This document shows, piece after piece, positions 16,529 to 24,892 of a stretch of 64,000 nt of DNA (position 1 is its first letter; the number at the start of each line of letters is the position of its first letter). The position numbers were made by a program, and so were the translations under genes. Location of the stretch: NCBI GenBank assembly GCA_949788275.1, contig OX460916.1, positions 2,480,001 through 2,544,000 of the forward strand, written 5' to 3'. This DNA comes from Weeksellaceae bacterium (GTDB taxonomy: Bacteria; Bacteroidota; Bacteroidia; Flavobacteriales; Weeksellaceae). Below the pieces are notes generated by a model that was given only the letters and a program-made list of their open reading frames with translations, was not told the DNA's origin and searched no databases.

Positions 16529-17245
16529 ATGAGTGGAAAACTATATTTTGTTCCGACCCCCATTGGAAATTTAAAAGACATGACGTTTAGAGCGGTGGAA
16601 GTCTTAAACGAATCGGACGTTATTCTAGCAGAAGATACGCGAAACAGTGGTATTCTTTTGAAACATTACGAGATTCATACCCCGATGCGTAGTTACCATA
16701 TGCACAATGAACACCATGCAACAGAGGACATTATTCGTCAGCTCAAAGAAGGACAAACCATCTCTATCATTACGGATGCGGGAACTCCTGGAATTTCTGA
16801 CCCAGGTTATCTATTAGCCAAATCGTGTGCGGAAAATCAGATTACCATCGAATGCTTACCCGGAGCGACTGCCTTTGTACCCGCGTTGGTTGTTTCGGGG
16901 TTACCCAATAATGAATTTAGTTTTATTGGTTTTTTACCCGTTAAAAAAGGGCGGAAATCAAAGATTGATAGTTTAGTGCATGAGAAGCGCACATTGGTTT
17001 TTTATGAATCTCCCCATAAAATTGGACGAACGTTAGCCGATTTAGCGCAAGCCTTCGGAGCGGAACGAAAAGCGAGTTTATCCCGAGAGATTTCGAAAAA
17101 GTTTGAAGAGACCTTAAGAGGTACATTGCATGAATTAATTCAATTAACAGACACCCGAACATTAAAAGGAGAGATGGTTGTTGTGGTTGAAGGATTCAAC
17201 GAGGACAAAACCATTCAGACAGAAGAAAATTCTTCTATCGATTAA
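16529..17245 (+). CDS. rsmI: 16S rRNA (cytidine1402-2'-O)-methyltransferase
   Basis: 238 aa. VPTPIGNLKDMTFRAVEVL (8-26, in parts), AEDTRNSG, DAGTPGISDPG (about 91-101), CLPGATAFVPALVVSGLP, and YESPHKI are RsmI signatures of the tetrapyrrole-methylase fold. SAM-dependent methylation of C1402 in the ribosomal P site. Convergent with recJ: the stop codons of the two genes overlap, leaving no spacer for a terminator. Confidence 0.96.
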   Translation: MSGKLYFVPTPIGNLKDMTFRAVEVLNESDVILAEDTRNSGILLKHYEIHTPMRSYHMHNEHHATEDIIRQLKEGQTISIITDAGTPGISDPGYLLAKSCAENQITIECLPGATAFVPALVVSGLPNNEFSFIGFLPVKKGRKSKIDSLVHEKRTLVFYESPHKIGRTLADLAQAFGAERKASLSREISKKFEETLRGTLHELIQLTDTRTLKGEMVVVVEGFNEDKTIQTEENSSID

Positions 17246-18942
17246 TCATTAAATCGGATATCTTTTATATTCAGTTGCCACGTCCCTTTTCCTTGCCAAT
17301 AATTCATTCCAATGGTATACACCATATCAAAGGTTTTGCCTTGTTGCAGCTGTTTACCAAACTTTCCTAGTTTAAAACCAATGGCTGCAAAGGTCGAGCG
17401 GGTATCTTTCTGATGCACAAATAACCGAGCATGTTCTTTACCGACCAATCGAAAATCGGTTGCTAATAGATTATGTGACAAAAAAACAGGCATCATATTA
17501 TCGGGTCCAAATGGAGCCATACGCATCACTGTCTCTAAGAATGATTTTGTAATTTCAGTAAAGGAGATTTCCTTATCAATTTCTAAACTTGGTAAAAAGT
17601 GAGCTTGTTGACTTTGCTCTTGAATAGATCGCTCGAAGGCCGCTTTAAATGAATCGAAATTTTCTTCTTTCAAAGCTAGTCCAGCCGCAGCCATGTGCCC
17701 ACCAAATTGAGTGAGTAAATGAGCATTTTCTTCAATTGCTGCATACACATCTAATTCAGGAATTGAACGAGCGGAAGCCACTAAATCACCTTCTGAATTT
17801 TTAGTAAAAACCAAGGCGGGTTTATAATACATATCGACTAGTCGAGAAGCGACAATCCCTATAACGCCCTTATTCCAATCAGGCTGATAAACAATGGTTG
17901 AATAACTAGAAGCATTATTATGTTCAACAACTTGGTCCAAGGCTTGTTGAGTTATAGACACATCGAGTACCTTACGCTCATTGTTTAGACCATTAATTTC
18001 ATTCAGGTATTTTCGACATTCCTCTTCTTCTTTACTCAACATAAATTTAACCGCTTCAGAGCCGTGTTTAATTCGACCTGCCGCATTAATTTTAGGCGCA
18101 ATCGAAAAAACGACGTTGGAAATCGTAACATTGTTTTGAATATTTGTTGGAATCATTAACTGAAATGCCATACGAGGCTGGGTATTAATGCGTGCCAATC
18201 CTGCATAGGCAAGGATTCTGTTTTCTCCCGTAATGGGAACAATATCGGCTGCAATACTTACGGCGACTAAATCTAACAAAGGAATAAGATTCTCCTTCGG
18301 TAAATCAAATTTTTCAGTATAAGCCTGTGCAAATTTAAAACCGACTCCGCAACCACTCAGCTCTTTATAGGGGTAACGACAGCCTTTTCGCTTGGGGTCT
18401 AAAACCGCATAAGCATTTGGAATCGACTTATCAGGCAAATGGTGATCACAAATGATATAATCAATGTGTTTACTGTTGGCTAAATCAATTTGTTCATGTG
18501 CTTTAATTCCACAGTCTAAAGCAATGACAAGGGAAATATTATTTTCTACAGCAAAGTCAATGCTCTGAAGAGAAATCCCATAACCTTCGGTATTTCGATC
18601 GGGGATATAAAAAAAGACTCGCGAGTAGATGGACGTCAAAAACTCATAAAAGAGCGTTACTGCTGACGTTCCATCTACATCGTAGTCTCCAAATATTAAG
18701 ATATTTTCATTGTTTTCAATGGCCCAATGAAGACGAGAAACTGCGACATCCATATCTTTCATCAAGAAAGGGTTGTGCAACTCATCCAACGAAGGATTAA
18801 AATACAACTTAGCTAATTCAAAGGAAGTAATTCCTCTTTGAGCTAAAAGGATAGCGAGAGCTTCAGAGACGTTAATCGACTTCCTGAGCTCATCAACTAC
18901 TTCTGCAGCTGGTTGTTGTTTAATTTGCCATTTCTTTTCCAT
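17242..18942 (-). CDS. recJ: Single-stranded-DNA-specific exonuclease RecJ
   Basis: 566 aa, normal length. FGDYDVDGTSA (about 82-92), ALDCGIKA, CDHHLPD (DHH motif, about 163-169), KINAAGRIKHG and the DHHA1 segment FGGHMAAAGLAL are all present. 5'-3' ssDNA exonuclease in recombination and mismatch repair, Mn/Mg dependent. Followed by rsmI on the opposite strand with overlapping stops; start codon ATG 18942. Confidence 0.96.
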   Translation of the reverse strand: MEKKWQIKQQPAAEVVDELRKSINVSEALAILLAQRGITSFELAKLYFNPSLDELHNPFLMKDMDVAVSRLHWAIENNENILIFGDYDVDGTSAVTLFYEFLTSIYSRVFFYIPDRNTEGYGISLQSIDFAVENNISLVIALDCGIKAHEQIDLANSKHIDYIICDHHLPDKSIPNAYAVLDPKRKGCRYPYKELSGCGVGFKFAQAYTEKFDLPKENLIPLLDLVAVSIAADIVPITGENRILAYAGLARINTQPRMAFQLMIPTNIQNNVTISNVVFSIAPKINAAGRIKHGSEAVKFMLSKEEEECRKYLNEINGLNNERKVLDVSITQQALDQVVEHNNASSYSTIVYQPDWNKGVIGIVASRLVDMYYKPALVFTKNSEGDLVASARSIPELDVYAAIEENAHLLTQFGGHMAAAGLALKEENFDSFKAAFERSIQEQSQQAHFLPSLEIDKEISFTEITKSFLETVMRMAPFGPDNMMPVFLSHNLLATDFRLVGKEHARLFVHQKDTRSTFAAIGFKLGKFGKQLQQGKTFDMVYTIGMNYWQGKGTWQLNIKDIRFND

Positions 18943-18992
18943 CTGATAACACGTTTAGATTCTAGTATAAAAGATAGGATAGCGAGAAAACG

Positions 18993-19748
18993 TTATTTTG
19001 TTTTATTAACTTCTTTAACGTATTTATCGAGTGCCATTGTCATCGAAGGGGTCTTGGGTGTTGGTACCTCGATGTCTACACGTAATCCCATATCTTTTGC
19101 CGTTTGAACGGTTGATTTTCCAAAAACAGCAATACGTGTTTGGTCTTGCACAAATTCAGGGAAATTTTCAAATAACGATTTGATTCCAGAAGGTGTAAAG
19201 AAGACTAGAATGTCGTACTTCACTTCCTGTAAATCGGACAAATCGCTTGAAACAGTTCTAAACAAAGTGGCGAGTTGCCAATCTAAATTTAAACTATTTA
19301 ATAACGTTGGAACATCGGATTTAAGGACATCAGAAGCAGGCAAGAGAAAGCTTTCATCTTTGTGCTTTTTGAATAAAGGTAACATATCCGCAAACATTTT
19401 CTCACCGATATAAATTTTCCTTTTCCTATAAACGATGTACTTCTGTAAATAAAAAGCAATTGCTTCAGATTCGCAAAAATACTTCATTGAATCGGGCACA
19501 GTAAAACGGAGTTCTTCTGCGAGCCTAAAAAAATGATCAATCGCATTACGGCTTGTAAATATAACCGCAGTAGCTTTGGCGAAGTCAATCTTCTGTAGTC
19601 TGACTTCTTTTGCATCCACACCGACCACTTGTATAAACGGTCTAAAATCAATTTTAATCTTATTTCGTTTCTCAATCTCGTAATACGGAGAGTTATCGAC
19701 TTGAGGTTTCGGTTGTGATACTAATATAGATTTAACTTTCATAGTCAT
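18993..19748 (-). CDS. hemD: Uroporphyrinogen-III synthase
   Basis: 251 aa, HemD fold with weak sequence conservation: KSILVSQPKP N-terminus, VIFTSRNAIDHFF (about 62-74), LLPASDVLKSDVP, and FTPSGIKSLFENFPEF...RIAVFGKSTVQTAKDMGL in the C-terminal half. Cyclises hydroxymethylbilane to uroporphyrinogen III for haem and sirohaem. Thirteen nt after the DUF4271 gene, an arrangement conserved in Flavobacteriia. Confidence 0.88.
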   Translation of the reverse strand: MTMKVKSILVSQPKPQVDNSPYYEIEKRNKIKIDFRPFIQVVGVDAKEVRLQKIDFAKATAVIFTSRNAIDHFFRLAEELRFTVPDSMKYFCESEAIAFYLQKYIVYRKRKIYIGEKMFADMLPLFKKHKDESFLLPASDVLKSDVPTLLNSLNLDWQLATLFRTVSSDLSDLQEVKYDILVFFTPSGIKSLFENFPEFVQDQTRIAVFGKSTVQTAKDMGLRVDIEVPTPKTPSMTMALDKYVKEVNKTK

Positions 19749-19761
19749 AAGTATAGATGAT

Positions 19762-20418
19762 TTACCATATCATTAGCAGCTTAGCTAAAACTAAAATAGG
19801 CAAAATTTCTAGTGTGCAAAGGTACAAAATATTGTAATACCAAATTGATTTATTGTTTATATTTTGCATGGTGTATCGAAATACGATTTCCCATATTCTA
19901 TTTATTACCAACAGTATAAACCAAAAAACCATGATGTATTCTTCTTTCAAATCGGTGTAATAAAAAAACAATACACTTAAAAGTAGAATAAGAATATTTC
20001 TTGCATTCACATAACTGGAACTTTTCATAAAATAACTCATGGATCCAGCATTATAAAAAGCTTTATAATACGCCATCTCAATCATTAGTTTAAAAAGCAT
20101 GACCACCGAGATGAGTCCAAAGGTGATACCTACTTTCGCCAAATAGGTTAACTGAAAATCGAAAAAGGTGACATTAAAATAAGATACGAGCATTAAACTT
20201 GCTAAAGCAACCATCATCACATTAATAATAAAACTAAACAAAGTCGTATTATCATCTGTAAAACTAAGGTACTCTGATTTATTCATTAATGTATTTACAT
20301 TTTTGGCGAATAAGTACTTAGAGGCACATAAAATTAACATACATGCGACAACGACATAGAGAACCATATCGTTATGTGGCGATTCACGCCCGATCAAAAT
20401 TAATTGTTCTGCTTTCAT
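19762..20418 (-). CDS. DUF4271 membrane protein
   Basis: 218 aa from ATG 20418 (the frame reaches back to a TTG at 20430, but that lies almost in the predicted -7 box TATTTTTG at 20435-20428). About six membrane segments; the C-terminal NINNKSIWYYNILYLCTLEILPILVLAKLL pattern (in parts) is DUF4271. Function unknown. Co-transcribed with hemD. Confidence 0.85.
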   Translation of the reverse strand: MKAEQLILIGRESPHNDMVLYVVVACMLILCASKYLFAKNVNTLMNKSEYLSFTDDNTTLFSFIINVMMVALASLMLVSYFNVTFFDFQLTYLAKVGITFGLISVVMLFKLMIEMAYYKAFYNAGSMSYFMKSSSYVNARNILILLLSVLFFYYTDLKEEYIMVFWFILLVINRIWEIVFRYTMQNINNKSIWYYNILYLCTLEILPILVLAKLLMIW

Positions 20419-20427
20419 AAACTTTTC

Positions 20428-20435
20428 CAAAAATA
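20428..20435 (-). promoter_or_regulatory. -7 box of the DUF4271-hemD operon
   Basis: TATTTTTG on the minus strand ends 9 nt before ATG 20418; this decides against the longer TTG start. Confidence 0.5.
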
Positions 20436-20485
20436 CAAAACACTATTAATCTTATACCTATATTTATGCCCACAAAATAATATTT

Positions 20486-21208
20486 ATGTCGGACAAATTA
20501 GTCATCATCCCGACTTATAACGAAAAAGAGAATATTCAAGCGATAATTGAAGCTGCAATGCAAGTGGATAGAGCGTTTGATATATTAATCGTCGATGATA
20601 ATTCTCCGGATGGCACCCCAAAGATTGTTCAAGAATTGATCAATACATACCCTAATCGATTACATCTAGAGGTTAGAACAATAAAAGATGGGCTTGGAAG
20701 AGCTTATGTACATGGATTTAAATGGGCATTGAAAAATAACTATCAATACATTTTTGAAATGGATGCCGATTTTTCGCACAACCCGAATGATCTTCCAAGG
20801 CTTTTAGAAGCATTGGAAAAAGGAGCCGACCTTGCGATTGGTTCGCGCTACAGCAATGGAGTGAATGTGGTCAACTGGCCAATGCAACGGGTATTACTTT
20901 CGTATTTCGCCTCTAAATACGTTCGCTTAATAACATCCTTACCCGTTCATGATGCCACGGCAGGATTTATTGGATACCGATCGGAAGTACTAAAAACACT
21001 TGATTTAGAAAAAATACTCTTCAAAGGCTATGGATTCCAAATTGAAATGAAATACAAGAGCTGGGTGAAAAAATTCAAATTACAAGAAGTACCTATTATT
21101 TTCACCGATCGCACAAAAGGAGAATCCAAAATTAATGGAAATATTATTGGAGAGGCCGTCTTTGGTGTCATTGAATTAAGATTACGCAATTTATTTAAAA
21201 AATTATGA
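20486..21208 (+). CDS. Polyprenol monophosphomannose synthase (GT2)
   Basis: 240 aa. Family-2 glycosyltransferase: IPTYNEKENI (8-17), IVDDNSPDGTP (about 35-45), EMDADFSHNP (DxD, about 92-101), GSRYSNG, and QIEMKYKSW near the C-terminus; no membrane segments. Transfers mannose from GDP-mannose to polyprenyl phosphate on the cytoplasmic face of the inner membrane, supplying protein or glycan mannosylation. Its last bases overlap the DUF4296 start by 4 bp. Confidence 0.92.
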   Translation: MSDKLVIIPTYNEKENIQAIIEAAMQVDRAFDILIVDDNSPDGTPKIVQELINTYPNRLHLEVRTIKDGLGRAYVHGFKWALKNNYQYIFEMDADFSHNPNDLPRLLEALEKGADLAIGSRYSNGVNVVNWPMQRVLLSYFASKYVRLITSLPVHDATAGFIGYRSEVLKTLDLEKILFKGYGFQIEMKYKSWVKKFKLQEVPIIFTDRTKGESKINGNIIGEAVFGVIELRLRNLFKKL

Positions 21209-21588
21209 GGTTAGTTATTTTTCTTATCGTATGTTGTTTAAGTTTTACCCATTGTACTTCTTCTGCCTTAGAAAAACCAGATGAATTACTTAGCAAAAAA
21301 GTAATGACAAGTATAATCACAGACCTTTATCTTCAACAGCAAATGGTTAGTCAGTCGATGCTAAACGCCAATAATCAAGAACCTATAGAAACTGTTGCTA
21401 AAAATGCGATAGCAATTTTAGACACACATAAAGTTAGCTACCAGGTCTTTGAGGCAAACTATAAATACTATTCTTCTCAACCTGAAGTTTATAAAAAAAT
21501 ATTAAAAAACGTGAATGATCGGTTGTATGAACAGCTATCAGATACCGAAAAAGAACGAATGGAAAATATTGAAAAAAATAATCCGTAA
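21205..21588 (+). CDS. DUF4296 lipoprotein
   Basis: 127 aa. Signal with lipobox SFTHC (Cys17). KPDELLSKKVMTSIITDLYLQQ and F-ANYKYYSSQPEVYKKIL-NVNDRL are the DUF4296 pattern. Unknown envelope function; in Flavobacteriia it regularly follows the mannosyltransferase gene. ATGA overlap with that gene implies coupled translation. Followed by a strong terminator. Confidence 0.9.
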   Translation: MRLVIFLIVCCLSFTHCTSSALEKPDELLSKKVMTSIITDLYLQQQMVSQSMLNANNQEPIETVAKNAIAILDTHKVSYQVFEANYKYYSSQPEVYKKILKNVNDRLYEQLSDTEKERMENIEKNNP

Positions 21589-21597
21589 CTATAAAAC

Positions 21598-21627
21598 AAC
21601 TCAATCGATCTGGTTGAGTTTTTTTAG
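21598..21627 (+). terminator. Terminator after the mannosyltransferase-DUF4296 operon
   Basis: AACTCAA/TTGAGTT stem (21598-21604, 21614-21620) followed by a T-run. Confidence 0.85.
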
Positions 21628-21644
21628 TCGTTTATTTTTAAGCA

Positions 21645-21680
21645 TAAAAAAACTCTAACTATCAAGGATAATTAGAGTTT
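21645..21680 (-). terminator. Terminator after tRNA-Cys
   Basis: AAACTCTAA/TTAGAGTTT stem (21650-21658, 21672-21680); the A-run at 21646-21652 is the U-tract on the minus strand, directly after the tRNA. Confidence 0.75.
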
Positions 21681-21687
21681 ATAAGTG

Positions 21688-21758
21688 AGGTTCCGAGCAG
21701 ATTCGAACTGCTGTGGACGGTTTTGCAGACCGCTGCCTAGCCACTCGGCCACGGAACC
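21688..21758 (-). tRNA. tRNA-Cys(GCA)
   Basis: 71 nt cloverleaf on the minus strand: acceptor GGTTCCG pairs with CGGAACC, anticodon loop CTGCAAA gives GCA, T-arm with TTCGAAT, and discriminator U as expected for tRNA-Cys. CCA is not encoded. Confidence 0.95.
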
Positions 21759-21809
21759 CTCTTGGCTTATTGGACTGCAAATATAGGACTATTTTTAAAA
21801 AAACAAAGC

Positions 21810-22166
21810 TTAATATGTATTTTCTAAAATAATACTTACTTTTTCAACATGCCCACCAATAGGGGGATTGAGCTTAGATAATTTAATTTTCGCAAAGGTA
21901 ACTGTTGTAATCTCCTGACCTATACGATCTAAGACACGTTGACAAACATGTTCCAGTAATTTTGAACGAATACCTACCTCCTCTTTCACAATTCGATTTA
22001 AGGTTACATAATCTAAGGCATGCATTAAATTATCTGAAACACATGCTTTACTAAAGTCGGCATGCGCCTCTAGATCCACTAAATAATCTGACCCGATTCG
22101 CGCTTCTTCCTCTAAACATCCATGATTTGAATAAATCTTGATATTTTCTAATATGATAACTCCCAT
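21810..22166 (-). CDS. folB: Dihydroneopterin aldolase
   Basis: 118 aa, normal length. IYSNHGCLEEEARIGSDYLVDLEA (11-34, in parts), DYVTLNRIV with the catalytic Tyr, LLEHVCQRVLDRI with the Glu of the active site, and C-terminal IKLSKLNPPIGGHVEKVSI, where the conserved KxxPP lysine is expected. Folate biosynthesis, complementing pabB/pabC at the start of the window. Monocistronic. Confidence 0.93.
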   Translation of the reverse strand: MGVIILENIKIYSNHGCLEEEARIGSDYLVDLEAHADFSKACVSDNLMHALDYVTLNRIVKEEVGIRSKLLEHVCQRVLDRIGQEITTVTFAKIKLSKLNPPIGGHVEKVSIILENTY

Positions 22167-22178
22167 GGGTCAAATATA

Positions 22179-22212
22179 AAAAAAAGACTTACCAAAAGGC
22201 AAGTCTTTTTAA
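22179..22212 (-). terminator. Terminator of sodA
   Basis: AAAAGACTT/AAGTCTTTT stem with flanking A-run on the plus strand (U-tract on minus), 25 nt after the sodA stop. Confidence 0.8.
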
Positions 22213-22234
22213 AATTTTGGTTATTTAAACCCTA

Positions 22235-22837
22235 TTATTTTGCTGCAGCGTAAAGAGCGGCTACTTTTTCCCAATTTACAACGTTAAAAAAAGCGTTGAT
22301 ATAGTCTGGACGACGGTTTTGGTAATTTAAGTAATAGGCGTGTTCCCATACGTCTAATCCTAGAATTGGTTGACCTTCACATCCAACACCTGGCATTAAC
22401 GGATTATCTTGATTAGCGGTTGAACAGATCGATAACTGACCTCCTTGAACACATAACCAAGCCCAACCTGAACCAAAGCGTGTAGCAGCTGCTTTAGAAA
22501 ACTCATCTTTAAAAGCTTCAAAAGACCCAAAAGTAGAATCAATTGCAGCAGCTAAGTCTCCCGATGGAGCACCACCAGCGTTTGGCGCCATGATTTGCCA
22601 GAATAAATTATGATTGTAAAAACCTCCTCCATTGTTTCTTACTGCTGGTTTATCGATTCCTTTCACTAAAATATCTTCAATAGATAAACCTTCTAAATCA
22701 GTTCCCTCAATTGCAGCATTTAAGTTGGTTGTATAAGCAGCATGATGCTTATCGTGATGGATTTCCATCGTTTTTGCATCAATGTTTGGTTCCAATGCAT
22801 CAAATGCATACGGTAAATTTGGTAATTCAAAAGCCAT
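22235..22837 (-). CDS. sodA: Superoxide dismutase (Mn/Fe)
   Basis: 200 aa. [14 protein letters not shown]-terminus, metal ligands His27 (HHDKHHAAY), His in NHNLFW (about 76), [18 protein letters not shown] with Asp and His ligands. Gly/Gln and aromatic residues do not let me separate Mn from Fe use safely; the Bacteroidota enzymes are often cambialistic. No signal peptide, so cytoplasmic. Own promoter at 22896-22889. Confidence 0.95.
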   Translation of the reverse strand: MAFELPNLPYAFDALEPNIDAKTMEIHHDKHHAAYTTNLNAAIEGTDLEGLSIEDILVKGIDKPAVRNNGGGFYNHNLFWQIMAPNAGGAPSGDLAAAIDSTFGSFEAFKDEFSKAAATRFGSGWAWLCVQGGQLSICSTANQDNPLMPGVGCEGQPILGLDVWEHAYYLNYQNRRPDYINAFFNVVNWEKVAALYAAAK

Positions 22838-22888
22838 AATATTATATTTTTTAGATTTATTGTCGTATAAACTTACGATTTTTCAGTA

Positions 22889-22896
22889 CAAATATA
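22889..22896 (-). promoter_or_regulatory. -7 box of sodA
   Basis: TATATTTG on the minus strand, about 47 nt before ATG 22837. Confidence 0.55.
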
Positions 22897-22969
22897 AGGC
22901 CTGAGCCCTGATTATTTAACATTATTTAATAGAAATGCTTATTTTAGAGCTCAATCTAAAGATCCTTCT

Positions 22970-24175
22970 ATGAAACTACTTTGGAAAATAGCGAAAGCGC
23001 TCCTAGTTATCGCTTGTTTAATTGTTTTAGCGCTCTATTTTACGGGAAATGACTATGTTTTCCGTGGATTTCAATTGACCTATTTAAAAGGTCAAAAAAC
23101 CGCCAACATTGATGATTATCCCGATTTTGATAACAACATTATCATGGCGGCTGCCCCACGCGTTTGGCAAGAACATCCTCAATACAATCAGATTCCCCTA
23201 ACGGACACCTTACAAAAGGAATTAGACAACTTCCAGACTGCGGCTTTTATCGTTATTAAAAATAACCAGCTATTATCTGAAAATTATTACAATGGTTATG
23301 CACAGAATAGTTTAACCAATTCGTTTTCGATGGCGAAATCCATTACGACGATGTTACTTGGAAAAGCCATTGAACAAGGTTACATCAAAGGTTTAGATCA
23401 GAAAATAACCGATTTCTTACCGGAATACAAAAACGATCCTTATGGAAAACGATGCACAATTGGCGACTTATCGGCCATGACTTCTGGTTACGACTGGGAT
23501 GAAGATTATTATTTTCCAATCAACCCAACGGCCAAAGCCTATTATGGCACCGAAATAGAACAACAAATGCTGAGCAGAAAATTTGTTCGTCGCCCTGGAG
23601 GAGCCTTTACGTATCAATCAGGGGATACGCAATTACTTGGTATTATTTTAAAAAGAGCCTTAAATGGAAAATCACTTTCGACCTATATGCAAGAAGAATT
23701 CTGGCAACCCATGGGTATGGAACTCGACGCACAATGGTCGAAAGACCAGGCCGATGGAATGGAAAAAACTTATTGTTGTTTTAATTCCAATGCCCGCGAT
23801 TTTGCTAAATTGGGGCAATTACTTTTAAACAAAGGCGCATGGTATGGTAAACAAATTTTATCACCCGAATTTGTAGAGACCATGATAACCCCTAATGCAA
23901 AAGCTTTTCCAAATAGTAAGGACCACGTCTATGGCTATTCAATATGGACCGATAACCAACACACAACGCCTTTCTATGCCATGTTAGGACATTTGGGTCA
24001 ACGCATCATCGTTGTGCCATCAGAAGACCTTGTCATCGTTCGTTTAGGTTCTTTAAAAGATGAACGTCAGCCTTACAGAGGAATATTAAAAAACAATGAT
24101 ATCTACTACTTTGTAGATGAAGTACTAAAAATGACCAAAAATATTGAATATGATGTTGAAAACAATCCCTTATAA
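22970..24175 (+). CDS. Serine hydrolase, class C beta-lactamase family
   Basis: 401 aa. An N-terminal membrane anchor or signal (about 5-25) is followed by the beta-lactamase/penicillin-binding fold: SMAKS (SxxK, about 121-125), YQSGD in the place of the YxN motif, and HLGQ near the C-terminus in place of KTG. The family includes esterases and peptidases, so resistance is not implied. Its 3' end overlaps the exonuclease gene by about 26 bp. Confidence 0.88.
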   Translation: MKLLWKIAKALLVIACLIVLALYFTGNDYVFRGFQLTYLKGQKTANIDDYPDFDNNIIMAAAPRVWQEHPQYNQIPLTDTLQKELDNFQTAAFIVIKNNQLLSENYYNGYAQNSLTNSFSMAKSITTMLLGKAIEQGYIKGLDQKITDFLPEYKNDPYGKRCTIGDLSAMTSGYDWDEDYYFPINPTAKAYYGTEIEQQMLSRKFVRRPGGAFTYQSGDTQLLGIILKRALNGKSLSTYMQEEFWQPMGMELDAQWSKDQADGMEKTYCCFNSNARDFAKLGQLLLNKGAWYGKQILSPEFVETMITPNAKAFPNSKDHVYGYSIWTDNQHTTPFYAMLGHLGQRIIVVPSEDLVIVRLGSLKDERQPYRGILKNNDIYYFVDEVLKMTKNIEYDVENNPL

Positions 24176-24863
24176 AAAAATACTCTTCTTAGATATTGAA
24201 ACGGTACCCCAAACAGATAATTGGGATAATCTCTCGGAGAGAACCCAACAATTATGGGAAAAGAAAACCCATTTCCAACGCGTAAGCAATGAAATATCAG
24301 CGGAAGAATTCTACCATGAACGAGCTGGAATTATGGCCGAATTCGGAAAAATTGTTTGCATATCCTGTGGTATTGTGGTGAATGATAGTTATATCCATAT
24401 AAAAAGTTTCTACGGTCACGACGAACAAAAAATTCTGAATGATTTTAATGGAATGTTGATTGAAAATTTTTTCAAACCAGACCATATTCTATGCGCCCAT
24501 AATGGAAAAGAATTCGATTTTCCCTATATCGCCCGACGGATGTTGATCAATCAGATTGAAATACCCCGAATTCTCGATTTATTTGGGAAGAAGCCTTGGG
24601 AAGTACAGCATCTTGACACCATGGAATTATGGAAATTTGGTGATTACAAGAATTTTACTTCATTGGATTTGTTGGCCGATTTATTTGAAATACCAACCCC
24701 TAAAGATGATATTGATGGCTCACAAGTGGCCGGAGTATACTATAAAGAAAACGATGTAGAGCGCATAAAGAATTACTGTGAAAAGGATGTTATGACATTA
24801 ATTAATGTCTTTCGAAAATTCAGGTATGAATCGCCTTTACCCTTAAAAGAAGATGCTTATTAA
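24150..24863 (+). CDS. Predicted 3'-5' exonuclease of the PolB type
   Basis: 237 aa from ATG 24150 (a TTG at 24144 is also in frame). Ribonuclease-H-like DEDDy fold: FLDIETVP (DxE, ExoI), HNGKEFDFPYIARRM (ExoII), and YCEKDVMTLINVF (ExoIII). The intervening LFGKKPWEVQHLDTMELWKFGDYKNFTSLDLLA element is typical of the predicted 3'-5' exonuclease related to the exonuclease domain of family-B polymerases. Overlaps the upstream hydrolase gene. Confidence 0.88.
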   Translation: MMLKTIPYKKILFLDIETVPQTDNWDNLSERTQQLWEKKTHFQRVSNEISAEEFYHERAGIMAEFGKIVCISCGIVVNDSYIHIKSFYGHDEQKILNDFNGMLIENFFKPDHILCAHNGKEFDFPYIARRMLINQIEIPRILDLFGKKPWEVQHLDTMELWKFGDYKNFTSLDLLADLFEIPTPKDDIDGSQVAGVYYKENDVERIKNYCEKDVMTLINVFRKFRYESPLPLKEDAY

Positions 24864-24892
24864 AAAAAAAGCGGAAGATTAATCTTCCGCTT
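24862..24892 (-). terminator. Terminator of the CNNM/CorC gene, overlapping its 3' end
   Basis: Perfect 24-bp palindrome AAGCGGAAGATT/AATCTTCCGCTT (24869-24892) with a nine-A run on its left, the U-tract for minus-strand transcripts. The hairpin includes the last codons of the gene. Confidence 0.8.
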